A DNA stretch of 64,000 nucleotides from Cupriavidus yeoncheonensis (lineage in GTDB: Bacteria > Pseudomonadota > Gammaproteobacteria > Burkholderiales > Burkholderiaceae), in the NCBI RefSeq assembly GCF_905397275.1, contig NZ_CAJPUY010000006.1, positions 186,001 to 250,000 of the forward strand, read 5' to 3'. A model generated the notes under the pieces. That model ran no database searches. It had not been told where the DNA came from and saw only the letters and a program-made list of their open reading frames with translations. Every line of letters starts with the position of its first letter. The stretch's first letter is position 1. Shown one piece after another: positions 45,116-56,103 of this stretch. Made by a program: the position numbers and the translations under genes.

Positions 45116-45694
45116 TCAGCCCATCACGTCGATCACGCGCTGGGCCGCATCCACGATCTTCAGACCGCGTTCCATGGCCATGCTGCGCAGGCGCTTGTAG
45201 GCCTCGTCCTCGCTGATGCCGCGCGCCTGCATCAGCAGGCCCTTGGCGCGCTCCACCACCTTGCGCTCGGCCAGCTTCAGGCGCGTGGCGTCGAGTTCGG
45301 CGCGCAGTTGCTGGTCCAGTTGGAAGCGGGCGTAGGCGACGTCCAGCACGGTCTTGACGCGCTCGGCGCGCAGGCCATCGACGATATAGGCGGTGATGCC
45401 GGCCGACAGCGCGGTCTTGATGCGCTGCGCGTCGTCGTTGTCGGTGAACAGCACGATCGGGCGCGGCGCGTGCTGCGTGGACACGCACACGTGTTCCACG
45501 GTATCGCGCGCGGCGGACTCGGACGCGATGATGATCAGGTCCGGCTGGCTGGCCGCGATGACATCGGGCAGGCGCAGGTCGGCGTCCACGGTCTGGATGT
45601 CGGTGAAGCCGGTGCTGACCAGCCCGCCGCGGATGGTCTCGACATTGAGCGGATCGGCGTCATGCGGATCGCGCACCAGCAGGATGCGCAGCAT
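45116..45694 (-). CDS. nasT: ANTAR-domain response regulator NasT
   Basis: A 192-residue antitermination protein. Receiver-like domain (LRILLVRDP, DLIIIASES, PIVLFTDNDD, AGITAYIVDGL), coiled linker and C-terminal ANTAR RNA-binding domain (VVERAKGLLMQARGISEDEAYKRLRSMAMERG in pieces). NasT binds nitrate-assimilation leader RNAs. The start at 45694 begins the receiver; an ATG at 45769 would add 25 Pro/Ser-rich residues. Followed by the two-hairpin leader and the transporter operon it presumably controls. Confidence 0.93.
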   Translation of the reverse strand: MLRILLVRDPHDADPLNVETIRGGLVSTGFTDIQTVDADLRLPDVIAASQPDLIIIASESAARDTVEHVCVSTQHAPRPIVLFTDNDDAQRIKTALSAGITAYIVDGLRAERVKTVLDVAYARFQLDQQLRAELDATRLKLAERKVVERAKGLLMQARGISEDEAYKRLRSMAMERGLKIVDAAQRVIDVMG

Positions 45695-45794
45695 GCGCGT
45701 GCCCGCTGCGGAGCCCTGAGTGGGCTGGCTGGACTGGCTTGGCGAGGGGGGCGGATGGCGGCGAGTCATGGGTTTCGTGGGTTGCCTTGCGTCA

Positions 45795-45810
45795 TGCAAG
45801 ATCCGCGCCG
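45795..45810 (-). promoter_or_regulatory. Weak sigma-54-like promoter upstream of nasT
   Basis: Reading minus: CGGCGCG-N4-TTGCA, with correct GG/GC spacing and a perfect -12 half but only five of seven matches at -24. Plausible for a nitrogen-regulated gene, not conclusive. No NtrC palindrome seen in the 292-bp gap. Confidence 0.35.
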
Positions 45811-45986
45811 GGTACCCGGTCCGGCGCGTCCGCTGGCACATTGGGGGCTTTCCCGTATTCACTGTATGCCGTCGTACGCAGCCCTGCGGGCAAGGTGTAT
45901 GCTGTTGCCCTGCTGCGCCCGGGGGTGTCTGCTGGCGACGCCGCTCACTCGTGCGCAGGGATATCAGAACAAGCCTGGAGAGATGC

Positions 45987-46688
45987 ATGACCGAATTCGT
46001 TTTTGCCCCGCCGGCACCCGTTGGCGTGCCCGTGCGCGGCAGCAACGCTAGCTTCCCGGTGCGCCGCGTGTACTGCGTCGGCCGCAACTATGCCGCCCAC
46101 GCCCGTGAAATGGGCTCGGATCCGGACCGCGAGCCGCCGTTCTTCTTCTGCAAGCCGTCGGACGCGGTCAGCTACGTGGCGGACGGCACCGAGGGCACTT
46201 TCCCGTACCCGCCGGGCACCAGCAACGTCCACTATGAAGTGGAAATGGTCGTGGCGATCGGCAAGGGCGGCAAGGACATCCCGGTGGAGCAGGCAGCCAG
46301 CCATGTGTTCGGCTACGCCGTAGGCCTGGACATGACGCGCCGCGACCTGCAAAACGAATCGAAGAAGACCGGCCGCCCCTGGGAGACCGGCAAGGCCTTC
46401 GACCGCTCGGCCCCGATCGGCCCGATCGTGCCGGTATCGGCCATCGGCCATCCCGAGAAGGGCGAGGTGACGCTGTCCGTCAACGGCGTGGAAAAGCAGC
46501 GCGGCGACCTGGCCGACCTGATCTGGTCGGTGCCGGAAATGGTGTCGTACCTGTCGAAGCTGTTCGAACTGCAGCCCGGCGACGTGATCTTCAGCGGCAC
46601 GCCCGAGGGCGTAGGCCCGGTGGTCAAGGGCGACGTGATGCAGTGCCACGTCGGTGGCGTGGGCGACCTGACCATCAAGGTGGTCTGA
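45987..46688 (+). CDS. Fumarylacetoacetate/fumarylpyruvate hydrolase family protein
   Basis: A 233-residue FAH-fold hydrolase. Metal and substrate residues lie in [56 protein letters not shown] and [15 protein letters not shown]. It resembles fumarylpyruvate hydrolase of the gentisate pathway (NagK in Ralstonia sp. U2) more than long FAH. The next gene encodes a GST-type isomerase, matching a NagK/NagL-like pair. Start 45987 follows GGAG. Confidence 0.9.
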   Translation: MTEFVFAPPAPVGVPVRGSNASFPVRRVYCVGRNYAAHAREMGSDPDREPPFFFCKPSDAVSYVADGTEGTFPYPPGTSNVHYEVEMVVAIGKGGKDIPVEQAASHVFGYAVGLDMTRRDLQNESKKTGRPWETGKAFDRSAPIGPIVPVSAIGHPEKGEVTLSVNGVEKQRGDLADLIWSVPEMVSYLSKLFELQPGDVIFSGTPEGVGPVVKGDVMQCHVGGVGDLTIKVV

Positions 46689-46692
46689 GCCG

Positions 46693-47340
46693 ATGAAGCT
46701 CTACAGCTATTTCCGGAGCTCGGCGTCCTATCGCGTGCGTATCGCGCTGGAGCTGAAGGGCCTGCCGTACGACTACGTGCCGGTGCACCTGCTCAAGGAC
46801 GGCGGCCAGCAGCTGCTGCCCGAGTTCCGGGCGGTGAACCCGGACGGCCTGGTGCCCGCGCTGGTGCTCGACGACGGCCAGGTGCTGCAGCAGTCCGTGG
46901 CCATGATCGAGTATCTGGACGAGGTCCATCCCGAGCCGAAGCTGCTGCCCGGCAATGCGCTGGACCGCGCCTACGTGCGCGGGCTGGCGCTGGAGGTGGC
47001 CTGCGAGATCCATCCGCTGAACAACCTGCGCGTGCTGAAGTACATCAAGCGCACGCTGGGCGTGGCCGACGAGGCCAAGGACGCGTGGTACCGGCACTGG
47101 ATCGAACTGGGCTTTGCCGCGTTCGAGGCCAACCTGGAGCGCCAGGGCAAGGCCGGCCGCTTCTGCTTCGGCGATACGCCGACGCTGGCCGACATCTGCC
47201 TGGTGCCGCAGGTCTTCAACGCGCAGCGCTTCAATATCGACGTGAGCCGCTACCCGACCATCGCGCGGATCCAGGAAGCGTGCATGGAACTGCCGGCCTT
47301 CCGGAAGGCGCAGCCCAAGGAGCAGCCCGACGCGGAGTGA
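46693..47340 (+). CDS. maiA: Maleylacetoacetate/maleylpyruvate isomerase (zeta-class GST)
   Basis: A 215-residue glutathione-dependent isomerase. The zeta-class motif SSASYRVRIALELKGLPY at residues about 9-26 holds the glutathione-binding Ser and Cys-like region, with NPDGLVPALVLDDG and the C-terminal FCFGDTPTLADICLVPQVFNAQRF in pieces. Acts on maleylacetoacetate (tyrosine breakdown) or maleylpyruvate (gentisate); no ring-cleaving dioxygenase is in the window. Starts 4 bp after the upstream hydrolase stop. Confidence 0.92.
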   Translation: MKLYSYFRSSASYRVRIALELKGLPYDYVPVHLLKDGGQQLLPEFRAVNPDGLVPALVLDDGQVLQQSVAMIEYLDEVHPEPKLLPGNALDRAYVRGLALEVACEIHPLNNLRVLKYIKRTLGVADEAKDAWYRHWIELGFAAFEANLERQGKAGRFCFGDTPTLADICLVPQVFNAQRFNIDVSRYPTIARIQEACMELPAFRKAQPKEQPDAE

Positions 47341-47360
47341 TGCGCCGGCTCAGCCATGAA

Positions 47361-47387
47361 AAAACGCCCCGGTCTCCGGGGCGTTTT
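47361..47387. terminator. Bidirectional terminator between maiA and ftsY
   Basis: A perfect 12-bp stem AAAACGCCCCGG (47361-47372) with CCGGGGCGTTTT (47376-47387), loop TCT, between convergent genes. Confidence 0.88.
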
Positions 47388-47405
47388 CTTGTTGGGTCGG
47401 CGCAA

Positions 47406-48542
47406 TCAGCCGAGCAGCGCGTCGGCGAACTCCTCGGCCTTGAACGGCTGCAGGTCTTCGACCTTTTCGCCGACGCCGATGAAGTAGACCGGCACCGGGC
47501 GCTGGCGCGCAATCGCTGCCAGGATGCCGCCCTTGGCGGTACCGTCGAGCTTGGTCACGATCAGGCCGGTCAGGCCGAGCGCGTCGTCGAACGCGCGCGT
47601 CTGCGCCAGCGCGTTCTGGCCGGTGTTGGCGTCGATGACCAGCAGGACCTCGTGCGGGGCCGTGGGCATCGCCTTGCTGATCACGCGCTTGACCTTCCTG
47701 AGTTCTTCCATCAGGTGCAGCTGCGTGGGCAGGCGTCCCGCGGTGTCGGCCATCACGATGTCGATGCCGCGCGCGCGCGCCGCATTGACCGCGTCGAAGA
47801 TCACGGCGGCCGGATCACCGCTTTCCTGCGCCACCACGGTCACGTTATTGCGCTCGCCCCAGATGGTCAGCTGCTCGCGCGCGGCCGCGCGGAAGGTATC
47901 GCCGGCGGCCAGCAGCACGGACTGGCCGTAGTGCTGGAAGTGCTTGCACAGCTTGCCGATGCTGGTGGTCTTGCCGGCGCCATTGACGCCCGCGATCATC
48001 ATCACCAGAGGCTGCTCGCGGCCCAGCGCCATGGTCTTTTCCAGCGGACGCAGCAGCTGGATCAGCAGGTCGCGCAGCGCGGCCTTGACGCCCTCGGCGG
48101 TGTCGATGTGCTCGCTGCGTACGCGCTTGCGCAGTTCGCCGAGCAGGTATTCGGTCGCTTCCACGCCCGCGTCGGCCATCAGCAGGGCGGTTTCCAGCTC
48201 CTCGAACAGGGCTTCGTCGACCTTCATGCCGACAAACAGCGTACTGATGTTGCGGCTGGTCTTGGACAGGCCGGTGCGCAGGCGCTGCATCCAGCCGCGG
48301 CGGGCTTCGGCCGTTTGCACCGGCGCCGGGGTCAGCTCCAGATCCTCAAGCGCGACCGGTGCCGGTGCCAAAGCCACCGGCGCGGCTGGCGCGACCGTCG
48401 CGACCGGCGCGGGGGCTGGGGCAATGGGCTGGGCCGGGCTGGCGACAGGGGAGGGCTCCGGGGCCGGGGCCGGAGCCGCGGCGGGCGGTTCTGCCGGCGC
48501 AGGGGCCGGCTCGGCCTTGCGCTTCTTCCAGAAACTAAACAT
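47406..48542 (-). CDS. ftsY: Signal recognition particle receptor FtsY
   Basis: A 378-residue SRP-GTPase that docks ribosome-SRP complexes at the membrane. An Ala/Pro-rich N-terminal linker (about 10-85) replaces the acidic A domain of E. coli; the N domain follows, then the G domain with GVNGAGKTT (about 185-193), DTAGRLPTQ, TKLDGTAKGG and the C-terminal GVGEKVEDLQPF. Divergent from the M16 peptidase pair, an arrangement frequent in proteobacteria. Confidence 0.96.
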   Translation of the reverse strand: MFSFWKKRKAEPAPAPAEPPAAAPAPAPEPSPVASPAQPIAPAPAPVATVAPAAPVALAPAPVALEDLELTPAPVQTAEARRGWMQRLRTGLSKTSRNISTLFVGMKVDEALFEELETALLMADAGVEATEYLLGELRKRVRSEHIDTAEGVKAALRDLLIQLLRPLEKTMALGREQPLVMMIAGVNGAGKTTSIGKLCKHFQHYGQSVLLAAGDTFRAAAREQLTIWGERNNVTVVAQESGDPAAVIFDAVNAARARGIDIVMADTAGRLPTQLHLMEELRKVKRVISKAMPTAPHEVLLVIDANTGQNALAQTRAFDDALGLTGLIVTKLDGTAKGGILAAIARQRPVPVYFIGVGEKVEDLQPFKAEEFADALLG

Positions 48543-48736
48543 TGGGGAAAGGGGTCAATACCCCGTCAGGATCGGCCGCCGTCCGGCGGCGTCGTTAATC
48601 ATCAAGGCCTTACGCAATATTCCGGCACGCCACCAGCCTCTCGTTGTGGGGCGTGCCTGCTATTGCGTATAGTTCGTAACACAGCGGATTCATGGATACA
48701 TGAATCGATCGGCAAAATTCTAGCAGACGGGGTTGC

Positions 48737-50257
48737 ATGGACCATTGCACAGTCGTGACCGGAACGGGCGGCGCCCGCCCTGAACCCTTCGCCGCCCATG
48801 CCGGGGGCCGGGCGTCCCTGCAACGCCTGGCCAGGCAGGCACTGCCCGTCCTGCTGCTGGCCGCGTTGCCGTGGTCGGCCGGCGCCGAGGCGCAGCGCAC
48901 GGTCGCATCGCCCATGCCGTCCGGGCAGACTGCCCCGGTTGGCGCCACGGCGCAGGGCACGACGGAATACCGCTTGTCCAACGGCCTGCGCCTGATCGTC
49001 AAGGAAGACCACCGGGCGCCCACGGTGGCGCACCAGATCTGGTACCGCGTCGGCGGCGTCGACGAGGTCAGCGGCACCACCGGCGTCGCCCACATGCTCG
49101 AGCACATGATGTTCAAGGGCACGCCCAAGGTCGGCGTGGGCGAGTTCTCCAAGCAGGTCGCGGCGCTCGGCGGGCGCGAGAACGCCATGACCAACCGCGA
49201 CTTCACGTTGTACTACCAGCAGATCAGCAAGCAATACCTGCCGAAGATGATGGAGCTGGAGGCCGACCGCATGGCCAACCTCATCTTCAACCAGGGCGAG
49301 TTCGAGCGCGAGATGAAGGTCGTGATGGAGGAGCGCCGCCTGCGCACCGACGACTCGGCGCGCGGCACGGTCTACGAGCAGTTGCTCGCCGCCGTCTATG
49401 TCGCCGCGCCTTACCGGCACCCGGTGATCGGCTGGATGGACGACCTGGTCAACATGCGCCTGGAAGATGTCCAGGCCTGGTACCGCGGCTGGTACGTGCC
49501 CAACAATGCCACGGTGATCGTCACCGGCGACGTCAATCCGGCCGAGGTCCGTGCCATGGCCGAACGCTACTACGGCAAGCTCAAGCCGCGCACGCTGCCG
49601 CTGCGCAAGGACCAGGACGATCCGCCGCAGATCGGCATCAAGCGCATCTGGGTCAAGGCGCCGGCCGAGAACCCGTACATGGTGATGGCCTACAAGGTGC
49701 CGCGCCTGCGCGACGTGGAAAAGGATGTCGACCCGTACGCGCTGGAGGTCCTGGCCGCCGTGCTCAACGGCTACGACAACGCGCGCCTGACCCGCGAGCT
49801 GGTGCGCGAGCAGCGCCTGGCCGACGACGTCAACGTCGGCTACGACAGCATCAACCGCGGCAACTCCCTGTTCGTGCTCGACGGCACGCCGGCCGACGGC
49901 CATACCACCGACCAGATCGAGGCGGCGCTGCGCGAGGAGATCCAGCGCATCGCCAAGAGCGGCGTCTCGCCCGAGGAGCTCAAGCGCGTCAAGGCGCAGG
50001 TCGTGGCCAGCCAGATCTACAAGCGCGATTCGGTGTTCGGCCAGGGCATGGAGATCGGCGTGGCGGAGATCTCCGGCATCTCGTGGCGCGACATCGACCG
50101 CATCCTCGACAAGATCAAGGAAGTCACCCCGGCGCAGGTGCAGGCCGTGGCCGCGAAGTACTTCAACGACGACAACCTGACCGTGGCCACGCTGTTGCCG
50201 CAGCCGGTTGACCCCAACAAGCCCAAGGCCAAGGTCCCCGAAGGCCTGCGCCACTGA
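48737..50257 (+). CDS. M16 family zinc peptidase, catalytic subunit
   Basis: A 506-residue pitrilysin/insulinase-family metallopeptidase. Signal-like hydrophobic stretch near residues 33-50, then the inverted zinc motif HMLEH in TTGVAHMLEHMMFKGT, with the downstream glutamate in VVMEERRLRTDDSA. C-terminal M16 domain completes the fold. It is followed 10 bp later by a second M16 protein lacking the zinc motif, like the paired subunits of mitochondrial processing peptidase. Probably periplasmic; substrate unknown. The ATG at 48737 may be extended relative to the true start. Confidence 0.92.
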   Translation: MDHCTVVTGTGGARPEPFAAHAGGRASLQRLARQALPVLLLAALPWSAGAEAQRTVASPMPSGQTAPVGATAQGTTEYRLSNGLRLIVKEDHRAPTVAHQIWYRVGGVDEVSGTTGVAHMLEHMMFKGTPKVGVGEFSKQVAALGGRENAMTNRDFTLYYQQISKQYLPKMMELEADRMANLIFNQGEFEREMKVVMEERRLRTDDSARGTVYEQLLAAVYVAAPYRHPVIGWMDDLVNMRLEDVQAWYRGWYVPNNATVIVTGDVNPAEVRAMAERYYGKLKPRTLPLRKDQDDPPQIGIKRIWVKAPAENPYMVMAYKVPRLRDVEKDVDPYALEVLAAVLNGYDNARLTRELVREQRLADDVNVGYDSINRGNSLFVLDGTPADGHTTDQIEAALREEIQRIAKSGVSPEELKRVKAQVVASQIYKRDSVFGQGMEIGVAEISGISWRDIDRILDKIKEVTPAQVQAVAAKYFNDDNLTVATLLPQPVDPNKPKAKVPEGLRH

Positions 50258-50267
50258 GAATCCACGC

Positions 50268-51647
50268 ATGTCGTTAGCTGAGATGAGCGAGATGAGCGAG
50301 ATGACTATTCCTTCGCCGCGCGCGCTGCGCCGGCTGGCTGGCGCGGCCCTGGGTGCGCTGGCGCTTCTGGTCGCGCACGGCGCGCTGGCCGCCATTCCGA
50401 TCGAACACTGGACCGCCTCCACCGGGGCGCAGGTGTTTTACGTGCACAGCCCGTCGATCCCGATGCTGGACGTCAATGTCGACTTCGACGCGGGCAGTCG
50501 CTATGACCCTGCCGGCAAGGCCGGCCTGGCCACGCTCGCGGCGGCGCTGCTCGACAAGGGCGCGGCCGCGCGCAACGGCCAGCCGGCGCGCGACGAGGCG
50601 CAGATTGCCGACGCCTTTGCCGATACCGGTGCCGTCTTCGGCGGCGCCGCCGGCGGTGACCGCGGCGGCATCGGCATGCGCACGCTGACCGCGCAGCCGG
50701 AGCTTGACCAGTCCGTGGCACTGGCCATGCAACTGGTCCAGGCACCGACCTATCCGGACGCCGTGGTGGGCCGCGAAAAGCAGCGCCTGATCAGCGCCAT
50801 CCGCGAAGCCGACGCCAAGCCGGGCGTGATTGCCGACAAGGCGCTCGCCAAGGCGATGTATCCGGGCCACCCGTACGGCGTGTCGGCCACGGCGGCCTCG
50901 GTGGAGTCGATTTCGCGCGATGACATCGTCAAGTTCTGGCGCGACAACTACGGCGCGTCGCGTGCGGTGGTCACGCTGATCGGCGCGATCGACCGCAAGC
51001 AGGCCGAAGCCATTGCCGAGAAGCTGACCAGTGGCTTGCCGCAGGGCAGTGCGGCCCCGGCCATGCCGCAGGTGCAGATGACCATCCCGGCCAGCGAGCA
51101 GCGCGTGCCGCATCCCGCGCAGCAGGCGGCGGTCGTGACCGGCCAGCCGTCGATCGCACGCGGCGACCCGGATTACTTCGCGCTGCTGGTCGGCAACTAC
51201 GTACTGGGCGGAGGCGGCTTCAGCTCGCGCCTGACGGATGAAGTGCGAGAGAAGCGCGGACTCACCTACGGCGTGGACAGCTACTTTGCGCCGTCCAAGC
51301 AGCCGGGTCCGTTCGGCATCAGCCTGCAGACCAAGAAGGAGCAGACCAAGGAGGCGCTCGCGCTGGTGCGGCAGGTGCTGGCCCGCTTCGTCGCCGAAGG
51401 CCCGACCGACGCCGAACTCAAGGCGGCCAAGGACAACCTGGTCAACGGCTTTCCGCTGCGCATCGACAGCAACCGCAAGCTGCTGACCAATGTGGCCAAT
51501 ATCGGCTGGTACGGGCTGCCGCTCGACTACCTGGACACCTGGACGGCGCAGGTCGGCAAGGTTACCGGCCAGCAGGTGAAGGCGGCGTTCGGGCGCCATG
51601 TCCATCCCGACGCCATGGCCACGGTGATTGTCGGTGGTCCGGAGTGA
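50268..51647 (+). CDS. M16 family peptidase, non-catalytic subunit
   Basis: A 459-residue partner with a signal peptide (about 13-40) and two M16-type domains. The HxxEH zinc motif is absent, while the Arg/Tyr pair that orients substrate is kept in SSRLTDEVREKRGLTYGV. It would form a heterodimer with the upstream peptidase. The 5' end contains a 9-bp tandem repeat offering three in-frame ATGs (MSLAEMSEMSEM), so the start may be any of these. Confidence 0.9.
   Translation: MSLAEMSEMSEMTIPSPRALRRLAGAALGALALLVAHGALAAIPIEHWTASTGAQVFYVHSPSIPMLDVNVDFDAGSRYDPAGKAGLATLAAALLDKGAAARNGQPARDEAQIADAFADTGAVFGGAAGGDRGGIGMRTLTAQPELDQSVALAMQLVQAPTYPDAVVGREKQRLISAIREADAKPGVIADKALAKAMYPGHPYGVSATAASVESISRDDIVKFWRDNYGASRAVVTLIGAIDRKQAEAIAEKLTSGLPQGSAAPAMPQVQMTIPASEQRVPHPAQQAAVVTGQPSIARGDPDYFALLVGNYVLGGGGFSSRLTDEVREKRGLTYGVDSYFAPSKQPGPFGISLQTKKEQTKEALALVRQVLARFVAEGPTDAELKAAKDNLVNGFPLRIDSNRKLLTNVANIGWYGLPLDYLDTWTAQVGKVTGQQVKAAFGRHVHPDAMATVIVGGPE
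50280..50303 (+). repeat. 9-bp tandem repeat at the start of the second M16 gene
   Basis: GAGATGAGC repeated twice plus GAGATG. It encodes the EMSEMSEM N-terminus and supplies alternative start codons in the same frame. Repeat-number changes stay in frame. Confidence 0.7.
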
Positions 51648-51729
51648 ACGATAGTCCTCCGGGGCCCGCCGCAGGCAGCGCGCAACGGCCAGTGATGGCC
51701 GAAGCGCCGACAGGCTCTACAATCACGGC

Positions 51730-53368
<1,639 letters not shown>

Positions 53369-53396
53369 CTGATCGGGGCTTCGGCGAATTCGCAAC

Positions 53397-53424
53397 AAAA
53401 AACCCGCCTTCCGGCGGGTTTTTT
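53397..53424. terminator. Bidirectional terminator between the ferredoxin gene and pth
   Basis: A 12-bp stem AAAAAACCCGCC (53397-53408) with GGCGGGTTTTTT (53413-53424), loop TTCC, between convergent genes. Confidence 0.9.
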
Positions 53425-53436
53425 GTTGTCTGGGGG

Positions 53437-54033
53437 TCAGCGCGTCGTGTGCAGCGCCATCATCGCGCGCTCGGACTCGCCGCGTGCCAGCAGGCCCAAC
53501 GGGTCAACGCAGCGGTCGATGGCTTCGTCGATCGCCTGCTGTTCTTCCTTGCGCGGCGGCTTGAGCACGTAGTTGACGACATCCTCGCGACCCGCTCCGG
53601 CGCCGCCGGGCAGGTTGCGCGGATGCCCCACGCCCAGGCGCAGGCGCCAGAATTCCTGCGTGGTCAGGTGGGCGGCAATGTCCTTCAGGCCGTTGTGTCC
53701 GCCCGCGCCGCCGCCGCGCTTGAGCTTGGCGGCGCCGGGAGGCAGGTCCATCTCGTCATGCGCGACGACGATCTCGTCGGGCAGGATCTTGTAGAAGCGG
53801 GCCAGCGATACCACTGCCAGGCCGGACCGGTTCATGAACGTGGACGGCTTGAGCAGCCAGATGTCCTGGTCCCACAGGCGTACCCGTCCTGCCAGGCCGT
53901 GGAAGCGGCCTTCCACGCGCAGCGTGGTGCCGCCCATGCGGGCAAGCTGGTCCACCAGCCAGAAGCCGGCGTTGTGGCGGGTAGCCTCGTACTCCGCACC
54001 GGGATTGCCGAGGCCGACGATGAGCTTGATCAT
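53437..54033 (-). CDS. pth: Peptidyl-tRNA hydrolase
   Basis: A 198-residue enzyme cleaving peptidyl-tRNAs that drop off ribosomes. Catalytic His/Asn signatures: [22 protein letters not shown] (in pieces; catalytic His in TRHNAG), [24 protein letters not shown] and GGHNGLKDI. Downstream of rplY, with a terminator between. Confidence 0.96.
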   Translation of the reverse strand: MIKLIVGLGNPGAEYEATRHNAGFWLVDQLARMGGTTLRVEGRFHGLAGRVRLWDQDIWLLKPSTFMNRSGLAVVSLARFYKILPDEIVVAHDEMDLPPGAAKLKRGGGAGGHNGLKDIAAHLTTQEFWRLRLGVGHPRNLPGGAGAGREDVVNYVLKPPRKEEQQAIDEAIDRCVDPLGLLARGESERAMMALHTTR

Positions 54034-54094
54034 GCGATGAACTGGATTGGATGGCGGCAGGGTTCATGTCGAACCGCGGCGCCAAGCATACGCC

Positions 54095-54123
54095 AAAAAA
54101 AACCGCCGGCATGACCGGCGGTT
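54095..54123 (-). terminator. Terminator after rplY
   Basis: Stem AACCGCCGG (54101-54109) with CCGGCGGTT (54115-54123), loop CATGA; on the minus strand followed by TTTTTTTT. Confidence 0.85.
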
Positions 54124-54172
54124 CTTTCCGTCATGCTGCCAGGCCGCAATGCGGTCTGGCAGCACAGGCAGC

Positions 54173-54787
54173 TTAGGCAGCCGGCGTTTCGCCTTCGCCT
54201 TCAGTGCCTTCAGCAGCCGAAGCGGCACCAGCCGGCAGCGAGATGCTGGCGACAGCCGGGTTGTCGTCGCCGTGGGTCACGACGGTCACGCCCTTCGGCA
54301 GCTTCAGGTCAGCCAGGTGCAGGGTCTGGCCCAGTTCCATCGTGCCGACGTCCACTTCGATGAACTCGGGCAGGTCGGCCGGCAGGCACGACACTTCCAG
54401 GTCGTTCACGATGTGGTTGACCAGGCCGTGGCCCAGCTTCACGCCAGGAGCGGTTTCCTGGTTCATGAAGTGCAGGGGCACCTTGACGTGGATCTTTTCG
54501 GTGGCCGACACGCGCTGGAAATCGACGTGCAGCACCATCGGCTTGAACGGGTGCATCTGGAATGCGCGCAGCAGGGCCTTTTCCGACTTGCCAGCGACTT
54601 CCAGGTCCAGGATCGACGAGTGGAAGGCTTCCTTCTTCAGGGCGTGCCACAGCGCGTTGTGATCCAGTTCGATCATCTTCGGATCGGCGGCGCCGCCATA
54701 GATGATGCCGGGGGTCTTGCCCGAATTGCGCAGGCGGCGGCTCGCACCCGTTCCCTGTACGCTACGCTCGAAAGCGACTACTTTCAT
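54173..54787 (-). CDS. rplY: 50S ribosomal protein L25/general stress protein Ctc
   Basis: A 204-residue two-domain (Ctc-type) L25 that binds 5S rRNA. The N-terminal L25 domain contains [21 protein letters not shown] (in pieces) and the C-terminal TL5-like domain [22 protein letters not shown] in pieces; an acidic Ala/Glu tail ends the protein. Start 54787 gives MKVVAFERS. Between prs and pth, the usual order in beta-proteobacteria. Confidence 0.95.
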   Translation of the reverse strand: MKVVAFERSVQGTGASRRLRNSGKTPGIIYGGAADPKMIELDHNALWHALKKEAFHSSILDLEVAGKSEKALLRAFQMHPFKPMVLHVDFQRVSATEKIHVKVPLHFMNQETAPGVKLGHGLVNHIVNDLEVSCLPADLPEFIEVDVGTMELGQTLHLADLKLPKGVTVVTHGDDNPAVASISLPAGAASAAEGTEGEGETPAA

Positions 54788-54919
54788 GATGACTCCAAAG
54801 TAAAGAAGGCTGTCCGCGACCAGACAGCCCTGTTGTGGCGCAATCGAAACTGATGCGCCGGTCACATCACGCCGATCGTCGAAAAAACCGCAATCGGCGC
54901 AGCAAAGCCGGAAATTCTA

Positions 54920-55873
54920 TCAGGAACCCGCGAACAGCGACATGATCGAGTCGCCCTTGACGATACGCGTGAACGTTTCGGCCAGCAGCGGGGCGGTCGA
55001 CAGCTGGCGGATCTTGCCGCATTTGGCAGCCTCTTCCGACAGCGGGATGGTGTCGCACACCACCACTTCGTCCAGTGCCGAGTCCGCGATGCGGGCAGCC
55101 GCGCCGCCGGACAGCACCGGGTGCGTGCAGTAGGCGAAGACCTTCTGCGCACCGCGTTCCTTCAGCACTTGGGCCGCCTTGCAGAGCGTGCCGCCGGTGT
55201 CGATCATGTCGTCCATGATCACGCAGTTGCGGCCGTCGACTTCACCGATGATGTTCATCACCTCGGCCACATTGGCCTTGGGACGACGCTTGTCGATGAT
55301 CGCCAGGTCGCAGTTCAGTTCCTTGGCCAGCGCACGCGCGCGGACCACGCCGCCGACGTCCGGCGACACGACCAGCAGGTCACCGTAGTTCTTCTCGCGC
55401 AGGTCGCCCAGCAGTACTGGCGAAGCGTAGATGTTGTCGACGGGGATATCGAAGAAGCCCTGGATCTGGTCGGCGTGCAGGTCCATCGTCAGCACGCGCT
55501 CGACACCGGCGACTTCGAGCATGTTGGCCACAACCTTGGCCGAGATTGCCACGCGCGCCGAACGCGGGCGGCGATCCTGGCGGGCATAGCCGAAGTAGGG
55601 CATGGCGGCGGTGATGCTGCGTGCCGAGGCGCGCTTGAGCGCGTCGACCATCACCATCAGTTCCATCAGGTTGTCGTTGGTCGGCGCGCAGGTGGACTGC
55701 AGCACGATGACGTGCTTGCCGCGTACGTTTTCCTGGATATCAACCTGAACTTCGCCGTCGGAGAAACGGCCAACGAGCGCCTTGCCCAGCGGAATGCCGA
55801 GGTGCTGTACGACAGCCTCCGCGAGTTTGGGGTTGGCGTTGCCGGTAAATACCATCAAGCCTTCGCTGCTCAT
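54920..55873 (-). CDS. prs: Ribose-phosphate pyrophosphokinase (PRPP synthetase)
   Basis: A 317-residue enzyme making PRPP for nucleotide, histidine, tryptophan and NAD synthesis. [33 protein letters not shown], the metal/flexible-loop region [13 protein letters not shown] and the PRPP loop [17 protein letters not shown] are intact. ATG at 55873 gives [11 protein letters not shown]; a GTG three codons upstream is less likely. tRNA-Gln lies 95 bp upstream on the same strand. Confidence 0.97.
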   Translation of the reverse strand: MSSEGLMVFTGNANPKLAEAVVQHLGIPLGKALVGRFSDGEVQVDIQENVRGKHVIVLQSTCAPTNDNLMELMVMVDALKRASARSITAAMPYFGYARQDRRPRSARVAISAKVVANMLEVAGVERVLTMDLHADQIQGFFDIPVDNIYASPVLLGDLREKNYGDLLVVSPDVGGVVRARALAKELNCDLAIIDKRRPKANVAEVMNIIGEVDGRNCVIMDDMIDTGGTLCKAAQVLKERGAQKVFAYCTHPVLSGGAAARIADSALDEVVVCDTIPLSEEAAKCGKIRQLSTAPLLAETFTRIVKGDSIMSLFAGS

Positions 55874-55967
55874 TCGGGGCACCTGTCTTGCTGCTGGGGG
55901 AGCTTGGTGTCACCGGCAGAACCGGTGACTAATACTGAGGGTCCGTGAGGACACCATAGGAATGTAA

Positions 55968-56044
55968 TGGCAGGGGAAGAAGGATTCGAACCTTCGAATG
56001 CCGGAATCAAAATCCGGTGCCTTGACCAACTTGGCGACTCCCCT
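55968..56044 (-). tRNA. tRNA-Gln (anticodon TTG)
   Basis: A 77-nt cloverleaf with genomically encoded CCA (TGG at 55968-55970 on the plus strand). Acceptor pair AGGGGAG/TTCCCCT, anticodon stem CCGGA/TCCGG with loop TTTTGAT giving anticodon TTG at 56008-56010, and T-loop GGTTCGAATCC. Reads CAA/CAG glutamine codons. Located between ispE and prs. Confidence 0.97.
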
Positions 56045-56103
56045 ACACAACCTTGCCGCTCTTCGTGGTACCTGAATGCTGTACCGCGCCGAACGATAAC
56101 TTG

